Shown piece after piece: positions 1 to 5,897 of a DNA stretch of 7,865 nucleotides (position 1 is the first letter of the stretch; every line of letters starts with the position of its first letter). Source of the stretch: Synechococcales cyanobacterium PMM_0003 (GTDB lineage: Bacteria; Cyanobacteriota; Cyanobacteriia; Pseudanabaenales; Pseudanabaenaceae); NCBI GenBank assembly GCA_949128015.1, contig CASBRC010000160.1, forward strand, positions 1 to 7,865. Direction: 5' to 3'. Both the position numbers and the translations under genes were made by a program. The notes under the pieces are model-generated. The model searched no databases and was not told the DNA's origin. It worked only from the letters and a program-made list of their open reading frames with translations.

Positions 1-44
1 AAACTAAACACTGATGTTACGTGGAAGATCCTAAAAGCCTCACC

Positions 45-63
45 CCCTTCGACAGGCTCAGGG
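45..63. repeat. Short interspersed hairpin repeat (REP-like)
   Basis: A 19-nt element reading CCCTTCGACAGGCTCAGGG. The outer four bases pair (45-48 with 60-63) and the inner part is only partly self-complementary. From general knowledge, very similar CCCTTCGACAGGCTCAGGG elements are scattered between genes in many bacterial genomes. It sits in the non-coding 3' flank of the minus-strand epimerase gene. No function can be assigned from this copy alone. Confidence 0.5.
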
Positions 64-73
64 CAACGCCTAG

Positions 74-98
74 CCCCTCTCCTTGCAAAGGAGTGGGG
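74..98. repeat. Imperfect palindrome, copy 1 of a CTCCTTGCAA repeat
   Basis: An 11-position stem (74-84 with 88-98) with a single mismatch at 78/94 and a 3-nt loop GCA. Its central CTCCTTGCAA (79-88) recurs at 125-134 in the next palindrome, so the two are related copies of one repeat family about 46 bp apart. The CCCC/GGGG flanks with a CTCCTTGCAAGGAG core resemble intergenic repeats that are frequent in cyanobacterial genomes (general knowledge, not checked here). Confidence 0.6.
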
Positions 99-118
99 AA
101 CAAGAAAAAGCTCTGACT

Positions 119-144
119 CCCCTTCTCCTTGCAAGGAGAAGGGG
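119..144. repeat. Perfect 26-nt palindrome, copy 2; possible minus-strand terminator
   Basis: Bases 119-131 are the exact reverse complement of 132-144, with CCCC/GGGG ends and a TCTCCTTGCAAGGAGA core. It begins 28 bases beyond the stop codon of the minus-strand epimerase, where a transcription terminator would be expected. On the minus strand it is followed after about ten bases by a short T-run (complement of the A-run near 104-108), so it may terminate that gene weakly. It is equally well explained as a second copy of the repeat at 74-98. Confidence 0.6.
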
Positions 145-172
145 TTGGGGGATGTGGTGCATTTATCAGTTA

Positions 173-1096
173 TTAAGCAAAAATTTGACCTAGTGCTGAG
201 TCGATATCAGGATATCGGAACGCAAACTTATTGATCTCAGCTTTATGTGGCAAGACTCTTTGACCATCTACCAATACAGTTGCGCTTTCGCCAAATAATA
301 GAATCAAAGCCACCGCAGGCACAGGTAAAAACGCAGGACGTTTAATAGCTTTAGCAAATGCGATCGTGAAGTCATCATTGGTGACTGCTTTGGGAGCCGT
401 CGCATTGAGTGCGCCTGTAATCTGAGGATTCTGCAAAGCATAGATGATTAGCTCCACGAGATCATCGCGATGAATCCATGAAAACCATTGCTTCCCACTG
501 GCAATTTTGCCGCCGCCGCCAACTTGGAAAATTGGTAACATTTTGCCGATCGCACCGCCCATCCCTAAGACAATTCCCGTTCTGAGTTTGACTAGTCGTA
601 CACCTAAGTCCGTAACTGCATCGGCGGCAGCTTCCCAGTCTTTGCAAACATTCGCCAGAAAGTCATCGCCCGCATAACCATATTCGTCAAAGGATTTATC
701 AAGACTCGTGCCGTAATAACCGATCGCAGAGCCGCTAATTAAGACTTTTGGCTTGACTTCAGCTTGAGCAATTGCATTTACCAATACCTTTGTAGTTAAA
801 ATACGGCTATCGCGGATTTCCTGTTTGCGTTTATCAGTCCATCGCACACCAGCGAGGGGTTCACCAGCCAGATTAATTACCGCATCACTACCAGATATCG
901 CCTTAGCCCAATCTCCCAACTCAAAAGGGTTGTAGTTAATTACTTCGACATTGGGGAAAGATTCTGGGGGGAATTGACGGTTTGCCTTTGATGAATCGCG
1001 AGCCAAGACGACAATGCGATCGCCTAGAGCTTGTAACCTCTCAACTAATTTCACGCCAACAAACCCAGTAGCACCCGTCACTACAATTTTGATCAT
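173..1096 (-). CDS. TIGR01777-family NAD(P)-dependent epimerase-like protein (SDR; YfcH-like)
   Basis: A 307-residue extended short-chain dehydrogenase/reductase-like protein. The N-terminus carries the Rossmann dinucleotide motif TGATGFVG (G8, G11, G14), followed by INLAGEPL near 74-81, SGSAIGYYG at 121-129, the family's CKDWE at 151-155, RTGIVLG at 172-178 and WIHRDD at 207-212. The C-terminal ~50 residues (PVPAVALILLFGE ... GQRVLPHKA ... FRYPDID) match the DUF1731 tail of this family. Length is normal and the gene is intact. E. coli YfcH and cyanobacterial homologues once labelled 'cell division inhibitor SulA' belong here; the substrate is unknown and I do not infer one. It is predicted to be soluble. 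The start is fixed by the Rossmann strand beginning directly after Met1; no clear Shine-Dalgarno is visible. It is transcribed divergently from the hybrid kinase. Confidence 0.93.
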   Translation of the reverse strand: MIKIVVTGATGFVGVKLVERLQALGDRIVVLARDSSKANRQFPPESFPNVEVINYNPFELGDWAKAISGSDAVINLAGEPLAGVRWTDKRKQEIRDSRILTTKVLVNAIAQAEVKPKVLISGSAIGYYGTSLDKSFDEYGYAGDDFLANVCKDWEAAADAVTDLGVRLVKLRTGIVLGMGGAIGKMLPIFQVGGGGKIASGKQWFSWIHRDDLVELIIYALQNPQITGALNATAPKAVTNDDFTIAFAKAIKRPAFLPVPAVALILLFGESATVLVDGQRVLPHKAEINKFAFRYPDIDSALGQIFA

Positions 1097-1178
1097 ATAT
1101 TTCTGTTTAAATTACTAGAGACACAAACCCAAGTCTAGCTGATCATTTTAATGCGAAAACCTCTTCGTAAGCACATAC
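1097..1178. promoter_or_regulatory. Divergent intergenic region expected to hold both promoters
   Basis: This 82-bp gap separates the start codons of two genes that point away from each other, so it should carry the promoter of each (inference from layout). A TTTAAT at 1147-1152 could be a -10 element for the kinase, but no convincing -35 lies at the right distance, and no good Shine-Dalgarno precedes either ATG. A tiny open frame (ATG at 1151, stop 1184-1186, 11 codons) overlaps the kinase start codon. Confidence 0.35.
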
Positions 1179-4133
1179 ATGCATAGCTCACCAGAAAACG
1201 AATTAAGCAACCAATCAAGCAGCCAATCAAGCAATAAGTTATTGATCGTTGATGATGAAGCAGATAACTTAGATCTACTTCATCGTATTTTCTATCGAAG
1301 CCATGTCATCTTACGTGCTAAAAATGGATTTGAAGCGTTGGCAATTTTAGAGCGAGAGCCAGATATTGCGGTAATCGTCTCTGATCAACGAATGCCAATG
1401 ATGACTGGCACAGAGTTTTTGAGTCAAGTTGCTGAAAGTTATCCTGATATTTTACGGATTATTTTGACCGCCCATACTGATGTCTCCGATTTGGTGGAAG
1501 CGATTAATCAATCAAAGGTTTTTAAGTACATTACTAAGCCCTACAAGGTGGAAGAGCTAATAGATGTTGTGCAGCAAGCGACCCAAATCCATAAGTTATT
1601 GAAATTAAGGACTTCTAAACTGCGTAATGATCTAGAGAATGCCGAGGCTAAGTATAAGAGTATTTTTGAGAATGCGATCGAGGGGATTTTTCAAACAACG
1701 ATTGATGGACGTTATCTGATCGCTAATTCGATGTTAGCCCAAATTTATGGCTATCCTTCTGCGGAATCTCTGATTACTAATGTCACGAATATTGCCAATC
1801 AAATTTATGTCAACCCATTGCGCCGTCAGGAATTCATTAGTATTTTGCGGACTCATGATACTGTTCCAAATTTTGAATCTCAGGTTTATCGGCGTAATGG
1901 CACAAAAATCTGGATTTCGGAGAATGTGCGGGCTGTAAGAGATCTGACTGGAAATTTAATCGGTTTTGAAGGTACTGTACAGGATATTTCTCAACGCAAG
2001 CGGGCTGAAGAAGAATCGCAGTTATTGCAATGCTTGACCTTAGAAATTAGTGCTGCTAACGATTTTCAAACTGCTTTAGAAATCGCTCTCTCCAAAATTT
2101 GCCAGTTTACGGGATGGGACTATGGCGAAGCATGGATACCATCGGGTGACAGACAGATTTTGGTATGTAGTCCTGCATGGTATAGCAGTATTGATGGTTT
2201 AGAAGAATTTCGTAGATTTAGTGAGCGCATCTCTTTTCCCTCAGGAATTGGTTTTCCTGGGAGAGTTTGGGGGCATCAACGTCCAGAATGGATTTGGGAT
2301 ATTTCACTTGAGACAGAAGCATATTTCTTACGCAAATATCCTGCCTTAGAATGTGGTTTGCGATCGGGGTTGGCGATTCCTGTTAGTGCCGATACCAATG
2401 TAGTGGCGATTATGGCGTTTTTTACTAGATCTCCCAATGATCGCGATCAGCAATTAGTGGGCTTAATTGGTGCGATCGCAATGCAGTTAGGAGCCTTAAT
2501 GCGCCGTAAACGAGATGAAGAAACTCTACGTCTAATGAACGAAGAACTTGCCCTAGCTCGCGATCGCGCCTTAGAAGCAAGTCGGACTAAAAGCACCTTT
2601 GTTGCGAATATGAGTCATGAATTACGCACTCCACTCAATGCGATCATCGGCTATAGCGAAATGTTACAGGAAGATGCAGCTTTATTGGGATTAGATGATT
2701 TTGGGGATGATCTCCAGAAAATTTATCGATCTGGTAAGCATCTACTAGATTTGATTAACGATATTTTGGATATGACTAAAATTGAAGCGGGTAAATTAGA
2801 AATTTATTACGATGATTTTGATGTGCCGATGCTGGTATGGGATACAAGCAGAACGATTCAACCATTGGTTGACAAAAACAATAATCATTTAGATATAGAG
2901 TGCGATCTGCAACTTGGGGGAATTCGTGCCGATATGACTCGCTTGCGTCAAGTTTTCTTAAATATTTTAAGTAATGCCTGTAAGTTTACGAAATCAGGTG
3001 AAATTAAAATTACTGTAACTCGCCAAAAATCTATTCAAGGAGAATTTTTTTGCTTCACGATTAGTGATACTGGCATCGGAATTAGTCCAGAAAATCTCCA
3101 AAGACTGTTTCAGCCATTTAATCAAGCTGATAGCTCAACGACTCGACAATATGGTGGAACTGGTTTAGGGCTTGCCATTAGTCATCGTCTTTGCCAAATG
3201 ATGGGTGGTGATATTACGGTAATAAGTGAATTGGGAAGAGGCTCCACTTTTACGATTTGTTTACCCATTGATTGCGAAAGTACGACTAAAAACTTGCTGA
3301 AAAATGGACAAAGTTCTATATCTAATTCATTAATATTATCGAAGGATTTGTCGCAGGATATAGTCAGCCCACAACGGAAATATCCTTCAATCTTAATCAT
3401 TGCTAATGATCCTATGATCCATCAATCTACTCATTCCTATCTTGATCATCTTGAAATTTCGATCTACTCAGCTTTTAATGGCGAAGATGGGATGAAAATG
3501 GTTTATCAAATTTTACCTAATGCCATAATCTTAGATATGCAAATACCATCTATGAGTGGATGGGAAGTCCTTAAGGAATTAAAGTCGCAGCCTTTAACTT
3601 CTGGAATTCCGATTATTTTGCTGACAATTAATGATGAGAAGCAGGAAAGCTATGAGATTGGGGCAAATGATTATTTGTTTAAGCCAATTGATCGCGATCG
3701 CTTAATTACAATAATTGAGAGACACCGTGCTGAGATAGGGGATGAATTGTCAGTGTTGGTAATTGAAGATGATCCCAATATCAGAGCAATGTTAAAACGG
3801 ATCTTGGAGAAGGAGAATTGTATTGTCTCTGAGGCTCAGGATGGACAAGAAGCTCTAGAAGTTATGACGCATCACATGCCGCATTTAATTTTGCTCGATC
3901 TGATGATGCCTAATGTCGATGGCTTTGAACTAATCCATTTGCTAAGGTTGCGATATGATACCCTATCGATTCCGATTGTGATCATTACCGCTAAGGATTT
4001 GACGAATGAAGACCGTATTCGTCTAAGTGGATCGGTGCAAAAAATTCTGCAAAAGACTAATTATAGCTATACGCAACTGCTCGAAGAAATTGTCCAACGT
4101 CTCTACAAATTGGGGGTGTTGGTAGCAAATTAG
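1179..4133 (+). CDS. Soluble hybrid sensor histidine kinase, REC-PAS-GAF-HisKA-HATPase-REC-REC
   Basis: A 984-residue multi-domain phosphorelay protein with no membrane segment, so probably cytoplasmic. Order: receiver 1 at ~20-135 (acid pair D25/D26, phospho-acceptor D69, T97, K120); PAS ~155-270; GAF ~290-440; coiled linker ~440-470; HisKA with phosphorylatable H480 in SHELRTPLN; HATPase_c ~585-697 (N-box N599, G1 box DTGIG 630-634, F-box around 643-648, G2 box GGTGLGL 659-665); receiver 2 ~737-848; receiver 3 ~858-975 (E863/D864, D907, T937). Receiver 2 keeps D786, T816 and K835 but has A742-N743 where the acidic Mg-binding pair should be. Receiver 3 has K959-Thr rather than the usual Lys-Pro. 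A receiver-first layout means the kinase probably takes input by phosphotransfer as well as through PAS/GAF. The GAF lacks an obvious bilin-binding motif, so the signal is unknown. The first Met is used because the receiver begins at residue 20. No cognate response regulator is adjacent. Confidence 0.95.
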   Translation: MHSSPENELSNQSSSQSSNKLLIVDDEADNLDLLHRIFYRSHVILRAKNGFEALAILEREPDIAVIVSDQRMPMMTGTEFLSQVAESYPDILRIILTAHTDVSDLVEAINQSKVFKYITKPYKVEELIDVVQQATQIHKLLKLRTSKLRNDLENAEAKYKSIFENAIEGIFQTTIDGRYLIANSMLAQIYGYPSAESLITNVTNIANQIYVNPLRRQEFISILRTHDTVPNFESQVYRRNGTKIWISENVRAVRDLTGNLIGFEGTVQDISQRKRAEEESQLLQCLTLEISAANDFQTALEIALSKICQFTGWDYGEAWIPSGDRQILVCSPAWYSSIDGLEEFRRFSERISFPSGIGFPGRVWGHQRPEWIWDISLETEAYFLRKYPALECGLRSGLAIPVSADTNVVAIMAFFTRSPNDRDQQLVGLIGAIAMQLGALMRRKRDEETLRLMNEELALARDRALEASRTKSTFVANMSHELRTPLNAIIGYSEMLQEDAALLGLDDFGDDLQKIYRSGKHLLDLINDILDMTKIEAGKLEIYYDDFDVPMLVWDTSRTIQPLVDKNNNHLDIECDLQLGGIRADMTRLRQVFLNILSNACKFTKSGEIKITVTRQKSIQGEFFCFTISDTGIGISPENLQRLFQPFNQADSSTTRQYGGTGLGLAISHRLCQMMGGDITVISELGRGSTFTICLPIDCESTTKNLLKNGQSSISNSLILSKDLSQDIVSPQRKYPSILIIANDPMIHQSTHSYLDHLEISIYSAFNGEDGMKMVYQILPNAIILDMQIPSMSGWEVLKELKSQPLTSGIPIILLTINDEKQESYEIGANDYLFKPIDRDRLITIIERHRAEIGDELSVLVIEDDPNIRAMLKRILEKENCIVSEAQDGQEALEVMTHHMPHLILLDLMMPNVDGFELIHLLRLRYDTLSIPIVIITAKDLTNEDRIRLSGSVQKILQKTNYSYTQLLEEIVQRLYKLGVLVAN

Positions 4134-4233
4134 AGTTAAGCGAGCAATTCTAATTTCTGATTACTTTGCCGATGATTGCGATAAACTATTGCTTGTTTGC
4201 TAGCGCCCCAGACTATAGCCCGCTATTTCTTCA

Positions 4234-5100
4234 ATGCCAAATATCAACACAAATACCAACATAGATATCAAGACAAATACTAATATTACGATTCACCCCC
4301 GTGCCATGGTTCATCCCGATGCCAAGATCGGCGAAGGGACATCAATTGGAGCCGATGCCATTGTGGATGAGTTTGTGGAGATCGGCGATCGCTGCGAGAT
4401 TCGGGCTAGGGCGATCGTTACGGGGCATACCAAGATTGGCAACGACAATCAAATTGGCTATGGGGCGATCGTTGGCTCAGAGCCTCAGGATACTTCCTAC
4501 AAGGGTGCAGTTAGTTTTGTGGAAATCGGCGATCGCAATATTTTGCGAGAATATGTGACGGTCAATCGCGGCACAAAGGAAGGCTCAGCAACTAAAATTG
4601 GCAATGATAATTTGTTTTTTACGGGCGCACATGTTGCCCATAACTGCACAATTAGCGATCGCGTAATTTTAGTAAATAATGTCTTGCTGGCGGGCTATGT
4701 TGAAGTGCATGACCACGCCTTTATGGGTGGGGATTCAGTCGTGCATCAATTCACGCGGATTGGCTCCTATGCGATGATTCGTGGACAAACTCGCCTTGGC
4801 ATGGATGTACCGCCCTATTGCATGGCAGTAGATACAAATATGGTGTTTGGGCTAAATCGTCTTGGTCTCCGCCGCAATGGGTTTAGTCATGATCGCCGCC
4901 GTGCGATCCTTTCGGCATATGAAGTGATCTACAAGTCCGATCGCAATCGCACTCAAGCGATCGAATTTCTAGAGTCAGCATCCGAATTTGCGGATAATCC
5001 TGATATTCAATTATTCTGCAATTTCATCAAAGGCAGCCGACGCGGTATTTGTAAACTCTACGAAAAAGGGGCAAGTCGGATCGAAGAAGATCGCGACTAA
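4234..5100 (+). CDS. lpxA: Acyl-[ACP]-UDP-N-acetylglucosamine O-acyltransferase LpxA
   Basis: Catalyses the first step of lipid A synthesis, moving a 3-hydroxyacyl chain from acyl-carrier protein to the 3-OH of UDP-GlcNAc in the cytoplasm. The 288-residue protein shows left-handed beta-helix hexapeptide repeats from about residue 20 to 200, the active-site segment GAHVAHNC with H133 and H136 (equivalent to E. coli H122 and catalytic H125), VVHQF with H171 (E. coli H160), MDVPPY, and the C-terminal helical part GLRRNGFS (R214 matches R204). G184 aligns with E. coli G173, the acyl-length ruler position, which fits a long rather than C10 chain (inference). Unusual points: Y155 stands where E. 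coli has H144, an extension of about 18 residues precedes the helix and contains an 8-residue tandem repeat, and about 16 extra residues end the protein. The next in-frame Met (25) would cut into the first coil, so the upstream start is kept. lpxC, fabZ and lpxB are not adjacent. Confidence 0.95.
   Translation: MPNINTNTNIDIKTNTNITIHPRAMVHPDAKIGEGTSIGADAIVDEFVEIGDRCEIRARAIVTGHTKIGNDNQIGYGAIVGSEPQDTSYKGAVSFVEIGDRNILREYVTVNRGTKEGSATKIGNDNLFFTGAHVAHNCTISDRVILVNNVLLAGYVEVHDHAFMGGDSVVHQFTRIGSYAMIRGQTRLGMDVPPYCMAVDTNMVFGLNRLGLRRNGFSHDRRRAILSAYEVIYKSDRNRTQAIEFLESASEFADNPDIQLFCNFIKGSRRGICKLYEKGASRIEEDRD
4243..4290 (+). repeat. Imperfect 24-bp tandem duplication in the lpxA 5' end
   Basis: Two consecutive 24-base units (4243-4266 and 4267-4290) agree at 17 of 24 positions and encode INTNTNID followed by IKTNTNIT. 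The Asn/Thr-rich segment precedes the first recognisable LpxA hexapeptide coil and has no counterpart in the E. coli protein. It may be a local duplication forming an extra rung or a disordered tail. Confidence 0.6.
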
Positions 5101-5136
5101 GATTGGGTAATGATCGCAAACGAAATAACTTATACA

Positions 5137-5195
5137 AATAAAACCCAAATATGATTCGGTGGGCTTCGCCCGCCGAATCATATTTGGGTTTTATT
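5137..5195 (+). repeat. Very long intergenic hairpin (28-bp stem, 3-nt loop) between lpxA and the DUF427 gene
   Basis: Arms 5137-5164 and 5168-5195 are complementary throughout except for one T/G position (5160/5172), which still pairs as U-G in plus-strand RNA but would be an A-C mismatch in minus-strand RNA. The core is GC-rich (GGGC TTC GCCC at 5161-5171) and the outer arms are AT-rich. It lies 36 bp after the lpxA stop and 32 bp before the DUF427 ATG. It could end lpxA transcription, although the T-run after it (GGGTTTTATTGG) is short, or fold in the DUF427 5' leader, or be a copy of a dispersed palindromic repeat. Confidence 0.75.
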
Positions 5196-5227
5196 GGCGA
5201 TCCGAAGAAAATCAGAGAAAAAACTTT

Positions 5228-5722
5228 ATGCATCCAAATCGCATTGAACCGCAAGCAGGACAGGAATCAGTATGGGACTATCCGCGCCCTGCAATTTTAG
5301 AAGATACGACTAAACATATTCGGATCATTTGCAATGGGATCGTCCTTGCGGAAACCCAACGCGCTAAGAGGGTTCTGGAAACTAGTCATCCGCCTTGCTA
5401 TTACATTCCATTAGAAGATATCAAAATGGAATACTTGGTCGAAACTTCACGGCGGACAATGTGCGAATGGAAAGGTGTGAGTCAATATTATGATATTGCG
5501 ATCGCAGATAAATATATCCAAAATGCCGCATGGCGCTATGCTATACCCACCCCAAATTTTGTCGATATTCAAGACTCTATCAGTTTCTATGGCAGTCTGA
5601 TGGATGAGTGCTATGTCGATGATGAGCTGATCACGCCTCAAGCAGGTGATTTCTATGGGGGCTGGATTACTTCTGATATTGTGGGACCGTTTAAAGGTGA
5701 AGTAGGAACTTGGGGCTGGTGA
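5228..5722 (+). CDS. DUF427 domain protein
   Basis: A 164-residue protein made of one DUF427 domain (Pfam PF04248) over nearly its whole length. Diagnostic family blocks are all present: ESVWDYPRPAILE (13-25), a strand with NGIVLAET (36-43), RVLETSHPPCYYIP (48-61), CEWKGVSQYYDI (79-90), NAAWRYAIPTPNF (99-111), DECYVDDE (126-133) and FYGGWIT...GPFKGEVGTWGW (142-164). The family is small, soluble and without an established reaction, so no function is claimed. The reading frame stays open upstream to an ATG at 5159, but that would translate the right arm of the palindrome at 5137-5195; the start at 5228 gives the usual family N-terminus and is preferred. A purine-rich stretch (GAGAAAAAA) lies upstream as a weak ribosome-binding site. 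The gene ends directly on a terminator hairpin and is likely its own transcription unit. Confidence 0.92.
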   Translation: MHPNRIEPQAGQESVWDYPRPAILEDTTKHIRIICNGIVLAETQRAKRVLETSHPPCYYIPLEDIKMEYLVETSRRTMCEWKGVSQYYDIAIADKYIQNAAWRYAIPTPNFVDIQDSISFYGSLMDECYVDDELITPQAGDFYGGWITSDIVGPFKGEVGTWGW

Positions 5723-5775
5723 AAAAAATTTGGATTTTGCAGCGCCGTAGGCGCTGCAAAATCCAAATTTTTTTT
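5722..5775 (+). terminator. Intrinsic terminator hairpin, 25-bp perfect stem, probably bidirectional
   Basis: Arms 5722-5746 and 5750-5774 are perfectly complementary around a GTA loop, with a GC-rich centre (GCAGCGCC / GGCGCTGC) and AT-rich outer arms. The right arm ends in a run of eight Ts (5768-5775) and the left arm begins with seven As, so it has intrinsic-terminator form on both strands. The first base of the stem is the last base of the DUF427 stop codon (TGA, 5720-5722). The stem is longer than an ordinary terminator needs, so it may also be one copy of a dispersed palindromic repeat. Confidence 0.8.
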
Positions 5776-5897
5776 GATGAGAATTGCTGCAAGTAGATTG
5801 GGCAACGCTGAACTTACTTGTAAAAATGTTACTCTTGGAATTAGGAAGTATTTTCTACTTGCTGATTCAAGGCAAAAGTTATCTTTGGCTCACGAGC

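Noticed and set aside
45..144. CRISPR array or phage attachment site in the repeat cluster at the window start
   Set aside because: The repeats are of two different types with no regular spacing and no spacer-like units, and no integrase or tRNA gene is nearby.
4189..4219. Possible promoter for lpxA (TTGCTT or TTGTTT at 4189-4198 with TATAGC at 4214-4219)
   Set aside because: The spacings are 19 and 15 bases, neither near 17, the -10 match is weak, and the implied leader would be under ten bases.
4301..4558. 85-codon plus-strand open frame inside lpxA in another frame
   Set aside because: It overlaps a strongly conserved enzyme whose frame is clear and shows only low-information composition.
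5103..5136. Possible promoter before the DUF427 gene (TATACA at 5131-5136)
   Set aside because: No -35 element lies at an acceptable distance, so it cannot be told from background in AT-rich sequence.
5159..5227. Upstream in-frame ATG that would extend the DUF427 protein by 23 residues
   Set aside because: The extension is translated from the right arm of the 5137-5195 palindrome and has no family counterpart; the ATG at 5228 gives the normal DUF427 N-terminus.
5027..5254. Minus-strand open frame of 75 codons across the lpxA end and the palindrome
   Set aside because: It spans the lpxA 3' end and the hairpin, shows no domain features, and is explained as a shadow of the real genes.
5784..5897. 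Upstream in-frame ATGs (5784, 5826) giving a hydrophobic N-terminal extension on the DUF721 protein
   Set aside because: The added residues match nothing in DUF721 and begin right after the terminator; a membrane-anchored helicase-loader homologue would be unexpected. The start at 5898 is preferred, though not proven.
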